This document shows, in pieces, positions 15,770-23,350 of a stretch of DNA of 42,754 nt. Source of the stretch: Pseudomonadales bacterium (lineage in GTDB: Bacteria; Pseudomonadota; Gammaproteobacteria; Pseudomonadales; Azotimanducaceae); the NCBI GenBank assembly GCA_028277965.1, contig JANQFF010000284.1, forward strand, positions 1-42,754. The letters run 5' to 3'. The notes below the pieces were generated by a model, which was given only the letters and a program-made list of their open reading frames with translations, did no database searches and was not told where the DNA came from. The position numbers were made by a program, and so were the translations under genes. Each line of letters starts with the position of its first letter. Position 1 is the first letter of the stretch.

Positions 15770-16748
15770 GTTTAACCGCCTCTATCCGATAAGGTGGCTT
15801 CGGCACTCTGACTGGCCCATCAACAGTGTCGACTTCCTGCCAGAAATCCCTGAACGCGAGATGCTCATCTTCGAGCACATCTTTCAGGGTTTTCACCACC
15901 CCGACCGGTACGCGGCACGTCTCCGCGCGCTCATTCACCTCGGCCACACTTACGCCCGCCAGCGCGGCCGCGACGGCTTCATGCAACGCATCCCTGTTGG
16001 CCATGCGCAGATCATTGGTTTCAAAACGTGGATCCACCAGCAGCTGCGGGTGGTCCAGGAAGACCGTAAACGCATCCCAGAACGTCGGAACAATGTTGAC
16101 GTACGCCCACCCGTCCGCGCAGCGGAAAAGATCACTCGGTGTCACAAACCAGAAGTCACTGCCGTGGCGAGTGCGATGCTCACCGGTGCAATGCCAACGG
16201 ACGGTCGTGAACTGCGACAGCGTCATGACAGTTTCGAGCATCCCAATGTCGACGGCTTTCTGTTCGCCTGATCGCAGAAGCGATGAAGCTGCGCTGTAAG
16301 CCAGTGTGCCCGACTGAAACTCGAGGTAGTGACCGGGCAGCGACAGCGGCTCACGGTCCGCATCACCCATGAGCGCTGTATAGCCCCCCATCGCAAGCAG
16401 AACGTTGGGTGTGGCCCGCCAGTTGCGTCGCGGGCCGGTGCGGCCAAATGGAGTGACCGCGACTTTGACCGGTGTTTTCCACTGGTCGAACCCGAGGCTG
16501 ATGACCGCACCCGCACCTGGCATATGGACTACAACCACATCAGCTGCATTCGCAAGCTCAGTCAGGGTGTTCTCCTCAACACTCGCCTGACGTTTTCCGT
16601 CGTGAAGAAACGCGTCCATGGCGTTTCCGCTTGCCCATGCGGGATCCGGTGAACGGGTTTCGACCCGCACCACGTCACATCCGGCGTGGACAAACAAACG
16701 TCCGGCATATGCGGCCGCATAGCCGCCTATTTCGAGCACTCGGGTCAT
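15762..16748 (-). CDS. CaiB/BaiF family CoA-transferase, subunit with Glu at the Asp site
   Basis: This 328-residue protein is shorter than its partner and lacks the first strand of the usual N-terminus (it begins MTRVLEIGGYAAAYAGRLFV). It still carries AGCDVVRVETRSPDP, ADVVVVHMPGAG and the C-terminal RCADGWAYVNIVP and GVVKTLKDVLEDEHLA segments of the family. Where the catalytic Asp should be the sequence reads YLEFQSGTLAYSA, so Glu143 aligns with Asp185 of the other subunit and the following Pro is replaced by Phe. It is therefore probably a structural or regulatory partner in an asymmetric complex. It is the first gene of the operon and diverges from the MATE exporter across 87 bp; no strong promoter could be identified there. 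Confidence 0.85.
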   Translation of the reverse strand: MTRVLEIGGYAAAYAGRLFVHAGCDVVRVETRSPDPAWASGNAMDAFLHDGKRQASVEENTLTELANAADVVVVHMPGAGAVISLGFDQWKTPVKVAVTPFGRTGPRRNWRATPNVLLAMGGYTALMGDADREPLSLPGHYLEFQSGTLAYSAASSLLRSGEQKAVDIGMLETVMTLSQFTTVRWHCTGEHRTRHGSDFWFVTPSDLFRCADGWAYVNIVPTFWDAFTVFLDHPQLLVDPRFETNDLRMANRDALHEAVAAALAGVSVAEVNERAETCRVPVGVVKTLKDVLEDEHLAFRDFWQEVDTVDGPVRVPKPPYRIEAVKHA

Positions 16749-16835
16749 TGGATAGCAGATTTCCTTCCGTCAACATCCTAACCCGGCTGACATTTCCCCG
16801 CACATCACTTACGGTGGTCTCTTTGTCCGCCACTG

Positions 16836-18206
16836 ATGTCGAATCCCCCGCCACTTTTCGCTGAGTCCAGGCGCCTCCTGGTGATTGCGCTGCCCCTGAT
16901 GGGTGCGCAACTCGCCCAGATGAGCATGGGTGTGGTGGACGCTGTCATGGCGGGGAACTATGGCTACGTCGATCTCGCCGGTGTGGCCCTGGGTGGCAGT
17001 CTCTTCTGGCCGGTCATGATGTTGATGATGGGTGTTGTGCAGGCGGTGACTCCAACCGTCTCACAGCTGAACGGCGCAGGTCGTCACGCCGAGATAGGCG
17101 AAGTGATTCGCCAGGGTCTCTGGATGGCTGTCGCCGGAGGCCTGGTGGGGTCTCTTCTCCTCAACAATATCGGCCCTGTCTACGAATGGATGGATGTGGA
17201 CCCTGCGGCGGCTGCAATCTCCATACCGTACCTGCGCATGTGTTCGATTGGCCTGCCCGCGCTCATGTGTTTCTTCTGTCTGCGCTTCCTGTCGGATGGT
17301 ATGGGGTGGACCCGACCGGCTCTGTACATCTCCGTGGCGTGCCTTTGCCTCAAAATCCCGCTGAACTATGTCCTCATCTACGGCAAGTTCGGTTTCCCCG
17401 AAATGGGCGGCGTCGGTGCAGGTCTCGCCCAGGCGATCATCATGTGGACGCAGTTTTCCCTGATTCTGTTTGTGGTGACACGCCAGCGGTTTGCCCATAC
17501 CGGATGGACAAGCCGGTTTTCGCGACCACAATGGAGCCGCATCAAACCCCTGGTTGTCATCGGCATCCCCATTGGTGCCACGATCTTTGCGGAGATGGGT
17601 CTGTTTTCCCTGACAACCATCCTCCTCGGTCGTTTTGGCGCGGAGGTTGTGGCGTCCCATAACATCGCGATGAATATCAACGGTGTGCTCTTCATGCCAG
17701 CGCTTGCGCTCGGTATGGCAGGCACCATCCGCATAGGCTTCCGCGTAGGTGCGCAGGAAATACCCGAGGCGAGACAAACCGCCGCGATTGCGATGGCAAC
17801 CACAACGATCATCGCTATCGCAGGCGCGGCCCTGATCTTCTTCTTCAGGGATCTGATGGTCTCTGCCTACACCTCCGATCTCAGTGTCAGCTCACTGTCA
17901 GCCACCCTGCTCCTGTTTGTGGTGTTCTTTCTCCTCTTTGACGCCGCTCAGGCAACAGCCGTCGGTACTTTGCGCGGCTACAAAGACACCCGTGTACCCA
18001 TGTTCATTGCCCTTTTTTCCTACTGGGGTGTGGGTCTGCCTCTCGAATGTACGTTTGGTTTCGGCTGGTTAGGCGAACCCATGGGTGTTTATGGATTCTG
18101 GCTGGGGCTTGCGTTTGGGGTTGGCACCGCGGCAATTCTGTTGAGCATCCGTCTGTGGCGGGTGAGCGCGAATCACCAGTACATCCGTGCCATGGCGCAG
18201 CACTGA
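16836..18206 (+). CDS. MATE family multidrug/toxin exporter (NorM-like)
   Basis: The 456-residue protein is the usual MATE size and has about twelve hydrophobic segments in two related halves. Diagnostic pieces are PLMGAQLAQMSMGVVDAVMA in the first helix, QAVTPTVSQLNGAGR with the conserved Pro/Gln-x-x-G region, and LPLECTFGFGWLGEPMGVYG near the end; KDTRVPMFIALFSYWGVGLP is the conserved segment of helix 10-11. It would expel cationic or metabolic compounds in exchange for Na+ or H+. The start at 16836 lacks a visible ribosome site. The M13 peptidase gene follows 34 bp downstream on the same strand; whether they share a transcript is unclear. The divergent CoA-transferase operon is its other neighbour. 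Confidence 0.92.
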   Translation: MSNPPPLFAESRRLLVIALPLMGAQLAQMSMGVVDAVMAGNYGYVDLAGVALGGSLFWPVMMLMMGVVQAVTPTVSQLNGAGRHAEIGEVIRQGLWMAVAGGLVGSLLLNNIGPVYEWMDVDPAAAAISIPYLRMCSIGLPALMCFFCLRFLSDGMGWTRPALYISVACLCLKIPLNYVLIYGKFGFPEMGGVGAGLAQAIIMWTQFSLILFVVTRQRFAHTGWTSRFSRPQWSRIKPLVVIGIPIGATIFAEMGLFSLTTILLGRFGAEVVASHNIAMNINGVLFMPALALGMAGTIRIGFRVGAQEIPEARQTAAIAMATTTIIAIAGAALIFFFRDLMVSAYTSDLSVSSLSATLLLFVVFFLLFDAAQATAVGTLRGYKDTRVPMFIALFSYWGVGLPLECTFGFGWLGEPMGVYGFWLGLAFGVGTAAILLSIRLWRVSANHQYIRAMAQH

Positions 18207-18240
18207 CAGTAGAATACGGTGTTTCCTTCCAGGACGCCTC

Positions 18241-20265
18241 ATGCCCCATTACGTTCGCTGTTTTGCTGTGCTCCTGCTCATTTCCGGCTGCACAAGTACA
18301 ACTGTCCCGACACAACCCGGTTTCGACCCCGCTGATCTGTCCAGCACGATCCGCCCCCAGGATGATTTCTGGGGGTACGTCAATGCCAACTGGCTGAATA
18401 CAACAGAGATACCTGCTGACAAGTCTTCGTACGGGACTTTCCACATCCTGAATGACCTGACCGAAGATCAGATACGGGTCATTGTCGACAGGGTCAGCGC
18501 GGCAGTAGCCGACGGCAGCGCTACGGCTGATGAACAAACGCTGGGCGCTATCTACCGGAGTTATCTGGACACAGAGACAATCGAAACACAGGGGCTGGCT
18601 CCTCTCGCAGATGAATTTGCACGCATTGACGAGCTGGACAGCCTCAGCGCACTCACAAAGCTCTTTGGCGAATACGCAACCCTTGGTGTCACCACACCTG
18701 TACTGTTTTACACGGATAACGACGCCACTGACGCAACCCGTGTGATCCTGTATCTGTGGCAGGGGGGTCTGGGACTGCCGAACCGGGATTACTATCTCTC
18801 CGACCAGGAGAAGCTTGTCCAGGCGCGGACAGACTACGAGGCGCATATCGCGAGGATGTTCGACCTGGCCGGGTGGGAAGATGGAGAGGCGGCGGCACGG
18901 GACATCCTTGCACTGGAAACGCGTATCGCGGGTCACCACTGGACCCAGGTGCAAAACCGCGATCGACAAACCATCTATTCGAATCAATATGGTTTCAGCG
19001 AGGCTGAAGCCCACGTCGGCGGGTTCGATCTCAATCGATGGTTCTCAGGCTTTGGAATGTCACCTCCCAACAAACTGGTGATGGCTCAAACCAGCTACTT
19101 CGAGAACCTGGAAACCATCCTCGGCGGGACTCCGCTCCCTGTGTGGAAAAACTACCTGCGGTTTCATCTGCTCAGGAGTTTCGCTTCATACGGGCCGTCA
19201 GCCATTGACGAAGAAAACTTCGACTTCTCAGGACGAAAGCTGCGAGGTCAGGAAACCCAGGCGGAGAGATGGAAACGGGGTGTACGGGTCCTCAATCGCT
19301 CCACGGGAGAGTTGCTCGGAAAGATCTATGTGGCCCAGTTCTTCCCGGAAGCATCCAAATCCCAGATCAGCGAGCTTGTCGAACACTTAAGGGAAGCCTT
19401 CCGGGTGAGCATCGCCGAGTTGGAATGGATGAGTGAAGCCACCAAAGAGCAGGCACTGATCAAACTGGAAGCCTTTATGCCCAAACTCGGCTATCCGGAC
19501 GAATGGAGGGATTTCAGCGCCCTCGACGTTGATCCCGGCGCCAACATAGCCAACAGTTTTGCCGTCCGCCGCTTCAGCCACGCGTACGAACTTGAAAAGC
19601 TGAGGCAACCGGTCGACCGCAACGAGTGGTCAACAAATCCGCAGACCGTCAACGCCTTCTACCGGCCCACCCACAACTCCATCACATTCCCGGCGGGTAT
19701 CCTACAACCCCCCTTCTTCAGTGCAACGCAGGATCCGGCCATTAACTACGGCGCTATCGGCTCCGTCATCGGGCACGAATTCAGTCACGGTTTTGACGAC
19801 CAGGGCCGCAAGTTTGACGGCCAGGGCCTCTTGCGGAACTGGTGGACAGAAGAAGACGCAGCGAAGTACCAGGCCCGCGCAAGCGTCCTGGTGGAACAGT
19901 TCAGCAATTTCCAGCCGCTGCCCGACACGTCCATCAACGGCCAGTTGACGCTGGGCGAAAACATCGGCGACCTGGCCGGTGTCATCATGTCCTACCGCGC
20001 ATTTGAACTGTCCGGCCACGCTGACGGACCTCCAATGAACGGTCTTACCCCGCGTCAGCGGTTCTTTGTCGGTTACGCCCTCGCGTTCCGCGGCATGCGT
20101 CGCGAGCAGTACCTGCGTGAACTGCTGCTCCGGGACCCGCACTCACCCGGGAAATTTCGGGTAATGGGGATACTGCCCAACGTCCCCGGATTTTATGAGG
20201 CATATAACGTCCAGGAAGGGGACGGGATGTGGCTGCCGCCGGAAGATCGGGCGAAGATCTGGTAA
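18241..20265 (+). CDS. M13 family zinc metallopeptidase, lipoprotein (neprilysin/PepO-like)
   Basis: The 674-residue product begins with a lipoprotein signal ending in LLISGC, so it is likely envelope-anchored. The N-terminal domain contains RPQDDFWGYVNANWLNTTEI, the typical M13 opening. The catalytic part has NAFYRPTHNSITFPAGILQP, HEFSH with His512, Glu513 and His516, and GENIGDLAG with the third zinc ligand Glu573 and Asp577; the C-terminal CxxW-like end of the family is represented by ...DGMWLPPEDRAKIW. It cleaves short peptides on the amino side of hydrophobic residues, if like its family. A longer frame starting at 18187 is rejected because the signal peptide starts at 18241. The last 87 bp recur at 20388-20474. 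Confidence 0.93.
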   Translation: MPHYVRCFAVLLLISGCTSTTVPTQPGFDPADLSSTIRPQDDFWGYVNANWLNTTEIPADKSSYGTFHILNDLTEDQIRVIVDRVSAAVADGSATADEQTLGAIYRSYLDTETIETQGLAPLADEFARIDELDSLSALTKLFGEYATLGVTTPVLFYTDNDATDATRVILYLWQGGLGLPNRDYYLSDQEKLVQARTDYEAHIARMFDLAGWEDGEAAARDILALETRIAGHHWTQVQNRDRQTIYSNQYGFSEAEAHVGGFDLNRWFSGFGMSPPNKLVMAQTSYFENLETILGGTPLPVWKNYLRFHLLRSFASYGPSAIDEENFDFSGRKLRGQETQAERWKRGVRVLNRSTGELLGKIYVAQFFPEASKSQISELVEHLREAFRVSIAELEWMSEATKEQALIKLEAFMPKLGYPDEWRDFSALDVDPGANIANSFAVRRFSHAYELEKLRQPVDRNEWSTNPQTVNAFYRPTHNSITFPAGILQPPFFSATQDPAINYGAIGSVIGHEFSHGFDDQGRKFDGQGLLRNWWTEEDAAKYQARASVLVEQFSNFQPLPDTSINGQLTLGENIGDLAGVIMSYRAFELSGHADGPPMNGLTPRQRFFVGYALAFRGMRREQYLRELLLRDPHSPGKFRVMGILPNVPGFYEAYNVQEGDGMWLPPEDRAKIW

Positions 20266-20330
20266 GGGACCATTCCCGGCATCCATGCCGCAACATCTCC
20301 AGTTCCTGCGATCCCAGGGCTCGCATCACC

Positions 20331-20354
20331 GGAAATCGCCGGTAGGCGATTTCC
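20331..20354. terminator. Perfect 10-bp hairpin downstream of the M13 gene
   Basis: GGAAATCGCC (20331-20340) and GGCGATTTCC (20345-20354) pair perfectly around a GGTA loop. It lies 65 bp after the peptidase stop codon. There is no T-run after it, so it is a transcript-end structure rather than a textbook intrinsic terminator, or a repeat of another kind. Confidence 0.45.
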
Positions 20355-20387
20355 TGCTCGCCCGTCGACTGCAATGCAGCCGACCCC

Positions 20388-20474
20388 AACGTCCCCGGAT
20401 TTTATGAGGCATATAACGTCCAGGAAGGGGACGGGATGTGGCTAGCCCCGGAGGATCGGGCAAAAATCTGGTAG
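20388..20474 (+). pseudogene. Stray second copy of the 3' end of an M13 peptidase gene
   Basis: These 87 bases encode NVPGFYEAYNVQEGDGMWLA followed by PEDRAKIW and a stop, and differ from the true gene end at 20179-20265 at only a handful of positions (LPP becomes LAP, the rest silent, and TAA becomes TAG). There is no start and no upstream coding sequence. Two explanations fit: a remnant of a tandem paralogue that was deleted, or a recent duplication of the gene end. The clustered, mainly silent differences favour a lost paralogue. Confidence 0.85.
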
Positions 20475-20514
20475 AAAGTGGTGACATTAGTGCCAGGCAC
20501 CCCGTCACCACTTT
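20475..20514. terminator. AAAGTGGTGAC hairpin repeat, copy 1
   Basis: AAAGTGGTGAC (20475-20485) pairs with GTCACCACTTT (20504-20514); inside, GTGCCAGGCAC is a second dyad. It directly follows the M13 remnant and ends two bases before the stop of the VOC gene on the other strand. The same element occurs in the opposite orientation at 30811-30852. Position and symmetry suggest a bidirectional terminator, but its recurrence marks it as a repeat family too. Confidence 0.75.
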
Positions 20515-20516
20515 TA

Positions 20517-21017
20517 CTACGACGCGTTCGTCAGCCCGTCATCACCATATCGATCCGCGGGGCCCCTGCCGTCCGGTCCCAGCCGGCCGCCCGAGCCGAA
20601 GTGGCCTTGCCCCGGCACGTAGTTGAACTCAACCCGGATCCCGTCGGGGTCTTCAAACAGGATTGAGTAGTACCCAGGCGCAAACCGATCACCCGGTTCC
20701 GGACCGTGGATGATGTTTGCGTCCAGTTCTGACGTCACAAACTCGTGAATCGCATCAACGTCGGATTCCGACCTGGCGCGGAAGCAGAAGTGATGCAGAC
20801 CCGCTGTGTCCTGATCGAACGCGTGCTGTTCTTTCCCTTCGGGCGCCCCGCGCACGAGGATGCCGGTGCGGCTGCCGATGCAGTAAATCGTGTTCTCATT
20901 GCGGATGAGTGTTTTCATCTCCAGGAAGTGGCAGAGCTTTTCCCAGAAAGGGATACACCGATCGGGATCGTTCACCGTGAGTTGAATGTGGGCAATGCCG
21001 TTGACGGACACAGACAT
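20517..21017 (-). CDS. VOC-fold (glyoxalase/extradiol dioxygenase-like) protein
   Basis: This 166-residue protein has a double beta-alpha-beta-beta-beta module of the vicinal oxygen chelate superfamily. Likely metal ligands are His10 (GIAHIQLTV), a His in AGLHHFCFRA and Glu in DPDGIRVEFNYV, the pattern of glyoxalase-type and dioxygenase-type members. The FEDPDGIRVEF block near the C-terminus is very typical. The glycine/arginine-rich tail is not conserved in the family. It could act on an aromatic or thioester intermediate of the neighbouring catabolic operon, but the gene is transcribed in the opposite direction from it. AAGGGAG precedes the ATG. Confidence 0.82.
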   Translation of the reverse strand: MSVSVNGIAHIQLTVNDPDRCIPFWEKLCHFLEMKTLIRNENTIYCIGSRTGILVRGAPEGKEQHAFDQDTAGLHHFCFRARSESDVDAIHEFVTSELDANIIHGPEPGDRFAPGYYSILFEDPDGIRVEFNYVPGQGHFGSGGRLGPDGRGPADRYGDDGLTNAS

Positions 21018-21059
21018 GACAGTTTTGCTCCCTTGGATCCAGTCGGCTTCACTACCTCT

Positions 21060-21083
21060 GTAGGAGCGGCTTTAGCCGCGATT
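21060..21083. repeat. Single REP arm in a divergent junction
   Basis: One standard REP arm (GTAGGAGCGGCTTTAGCCGC core) lies between the divergent VOC and FAD-dehydrogenase genes, with no partner arm nearby. It is the only REP in this window found between two gene starts. Confidence 0.85.
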
Positions 21084-21136
21084 CCTACCTTCACTGCAGG
21101 TACAGTAGCACCTGGGAAGCAACAAAGGCGAGGACG

Positions 21137-22522
21137 ATGCCTGACTACGACGTCATTGTGGTTGGCTCTGGGGCCGCGGGTTTGAGCGCCGCAATCAGCG
21201 CCGCAGACGCCGGTGCCTCTGTGCTGATTGTAGAAGCTGACACACAGGTCGGTGGATCGTCCAGATTGAGCGGAGGTCACTTCTACGCGGCCGGAACCAG
21301 CCTGCAGAAGAACGCGGGTATCGCGGACACCGCCGACGACATGTTCGAACACTACATGACGCTCAATCAGTGGCGGGTCGAACCTTCTGTCGTGAGAAAA
21401 TTCTGTGACCTGAGTGCACCCACATTCGAGTGGCTGATGCGCCTGGGCGTGGAATTCCCCCAGGAAGGCCTCTATCGTTCGGGCGTTGGGTCAACACCAC
21501 GGAGTCATCAGCCCAGCGACGCGGGCGAAGGTGTCATTCATGTTCTGGAAGCCCAGTGCCAGCAGCGCGGTATCGACTTCGTGCTGGACAGCCGGGTCGA
21601 TCAGCTTCTACTCGAAGACGACGCTGTAAGCGGTATTCAGATTGGCGGTGACACCGCAACGAGTTCCGCAGTCGTTCTCGCCACCGGCGGGTTCGGCGCA
21701 AATCCCGACAAGTTGAGCCATTACTATCCCGATACGGCGCTTAACGCTGACTGGCAGTGGTATATCGGCACCCCGTTTGCCCAGGGAGACGGTATTGATC
21801 TAGGTCAGCAGGTCGGTGCCCAGATATCCGGACACAACCGGGGGCTTCTTCTCGCCACCCCGGGCTTCAGCCGGGATCTCGAGGTATTGCTCCCTGGCTG
21901 GCTTATTGTGGTTAACGAGGAAGGGCGGCGGTTTATGGATGAAACCGGCCCCTACACAGTCGCTGCCGGCCTTATCCAGGCCCAGGGTGGGAGAACATGG
22001 GCAATATTCGATGAAACCGCGCGAGCAGAAGCCAGACCGAGCCCGATATCTCAGGCCTACTGGGTGAACGAGGTTCTCGAACGTAAAGCGGATGAAGGGT
22101 TCATTCACCGGGCTGACACGCTTGCGGAACTGGCGAATCTCGCTGGCGTCGATGTTGCAGGCCTGGCGGGAACCGTTGAGCTGTACAACGCGGATTGCGA
22201 TGCGGGATCGGATCGTCAGTTCTTCAAACAGAACGGCATGCGAACAATCTCGTCCCCGCCATTCTATGCAGCAGAGATTCGACCGGCCATTCTCTGCTGG
22301 ACCGGCACCGGCTTGCGTATCGATGCCGAGACACAAGTGATTGGCAAAGATAATCGTCCCGTGAAAGGACTGTTTGCAGCCGGTGAAACGGTCGGCTCTC
22401 TGCATGGCGATGTCTATGTCGGCGGTGGCGGATCCTTTGGGCCATGTATCGTCTTCGGTAAACTGGCCGGAACCAACGCGGCACAGCTCGCTAAAACAAC
22501 AGAAAACGTACCAACACCTTAA
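21137..22522 (+). CDS. FAD-dependent dehydrogenase, fumarate reductase/ketosteroid dehydrogenase superfamily
   Basis: The 461-residue protein starts with a dinucleotide-binding fold (VIVVGSGAAGLSAAISAADA and the acidic end of strand 2, VLIVEADTQVGGSSRLSGGH), has VVLATGGFGANPDKL in the middle and ends with GLFAAGETVGSLHGD followed by GGGGSFGPCIVFGKLAG, the FAD-contacting C-terminal pattern of flavoprotein subunits and 3-ketosteroid delta-1-dehydrogenases. It should introduce or reduce a C=C next to a carbonyl. At this length it is shorter than typical KstD, so the substrate remains open. It is the first gene of an operon with an SDR, a thiolase-like protein and a DUF35 protein, spacings 17, 22 and 9 bp, consistent with breakdown of an alicyclic or isoprenoid acid. 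Confidence 0.85.
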   Translation: MPDYDVIVVGSGAAGLSAAISAADAGASVLIVEADTQVGGSSRLSGGHFYAAGTSLQKNAGIADTADDMFEHYMTLNQWRVEPSVVRKFCDLSAPTFEWLMRLGVEFPQEGLYRSGVGSTPRSHQPSDAGEGVIHVLEAQCQQRGIDFVLDSRVDQLLLEDDAVSGIQIGGDTATSSAVVLATGGFGANPDKLSHYYPDTALNADWQWYIGTPFAQGDGIDLGQQVGAQISGHNRGLLLATPGFSRDLEVLLPGWLIVVNEEGRRFMDETGPYTVAAGLIQAQGGRTWAIFDETARAEARPSPISQAYWVNEVLERKADEGFIHRADTLAELANLAGVDVAGLAGTVELYNADCDAGSDRQFFKQNGMRTISSPPFYAAEIRPAILCWTGTGLRIDAETQVIGKDNRPVKGLFAAGETVGSLHGDVYVGGGGSFGPCIVFGKLAGTNAAQLAKTTENVPTP

Positions 22523-22539
22523 ACATCGGAGGGGGGACA

Positions 22540-23328
22540 ATGGAACTGAACAACAGGGTTGCCGTCATCACGGGCGGCAGCGGTGGTATCGGGCGTGCGA
22601 TGGCCCACGCTTTCCTGCGGGAAGGTGCGCGTGGCGTCGTTCTTGCCGATCTCGATCACGACCAGGTAGCAAAAGCCGCGGAGGAACTCGGTTGTCTCGG
22701 GTTTCAATGTGACGTTACGGATGAAGCCCAGATTGTCGCCCTGACCGAATTTGCGCTGGGCGAATTTGGTCAGATCGACGTTTTCTGCTCCAACGCCGGT
22801 GCCGGTGGCGAAGGTGTGCTGACAGACGCATCCAACGAAGTCTGGCAGAAGCAGTGGGAACTGCATGTCATGTCTCACGTCTATGCCGCCCGTGCGGTCT
22901 TACCGTCAATGCTCGAACGCGGTGAGGGGTATCTTATGAACACAGCGTCTGCGGCCGGTCTGCTCGCGGCGCTCGGTTCAGGGCCCTACTCCGTCACCAA
23001 GGCGGCAGCCGTCAAACTCGCAGAATTCATTTCCATTACTCACGGCGATGAGGGGATCCGCGTATCCGTTTTATGCCCACAGGGTGTCAACACGGCCATG
23101 GCCCCGAGAAGCCTTGGCGATGGCCAGACTGACGGGATTATCGAACCTGAAGCGCTTGCGGACGTGGTTGTGGAGACTATGCGGGAAGAACGTTTTCACG
23201 TTCTGCCTCACCCTGAAGTTGAGGAGTACGTGCGCCGTAAAGGTGACGACATCGACCGCTGGCTGCACGGCATGCGGCGCCTGCGCAAGCAGACGCTCGA
23301 CCTGCAAGCCCAGGCTGATGCACAATAA
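22540..23328 (+). CDS. Short-chain dehydrogenase/reductase
   Basis: The 262-residue classical SDR has the cofactor motif TGGSGGIG (residues 11-18), an Asp after strand 2 (VLADLDHDQVA) that favours NAD(H), the NAG motif in CSNAGAGG and the catalytic Ser-Tyr-Lys set with Tyr150 and Lys154 in PYSVTKAAAV. The C-terminal stretch LPHPEVEEYVRRKGDDIDRW, followed by LHGMRRLR, is shared with the second SDR of this window (27869-28657), so they are paralogues of one subfamily. It probably oxidises a hydroxyl intermediate for the dehydrogenase and aldolase-like proteins of its operon. The ribosome site GGAGGGGGGACA is strong. Confidence 0.92.
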   Translation: MELNNRVAVITGGSGGIGRAMAHAFLREGARGVVLADLDHDQVAKAAEELGCLGFQCDVTDEAQIVALTEFALGEFGQIDVFCSNAGAGGEGVLTDASNEVWQKQWELHVMSHVYAARAVLPSMLERGEGYLMNTASAAGLLAALGSGPYSVTKAAAVKLAEFISITHGDEGIRVSVLCPQGVNTAMAPRSLGDGQTDGIIEPEALADVVVETMREERFHVLPHPEVEEYVRRKGDDIDRWLHGMRRLRKQTLDLQAQADAQ

Positions 23329-23350
23329 ATTTTTTGGGGTGGGGTAAATC

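Noticed and set aside
15417-16271. Plus-strand open frame of 284 codons across the CoA-transferase genes
   Set aside because: It is a shadow of the two CaiB/BaiF genes on the other strand and spans their junction without any motif.
17061-17777. Minus-strand open frame of 238 codons, His-rich, opposite MATE
   Set aside because: The richness in His and Arg follows from reading the complement of hydrophobic membrane helices.
18187-18240. N-terminal extension of the M13 peptidase
   Set aside because: The lipoprotein signal peptide begins at 18241, and the extension overlaps the end of the MATE gene.
18004-19014. Long minus-strand open frame of 336 codons opposite the MATE and M13 genes
   Set aside because: It lies antisense to two confidently recognised proteins, has no ribosome site or family motif, and its composition is what the complement of high-GC coding sequence gives.
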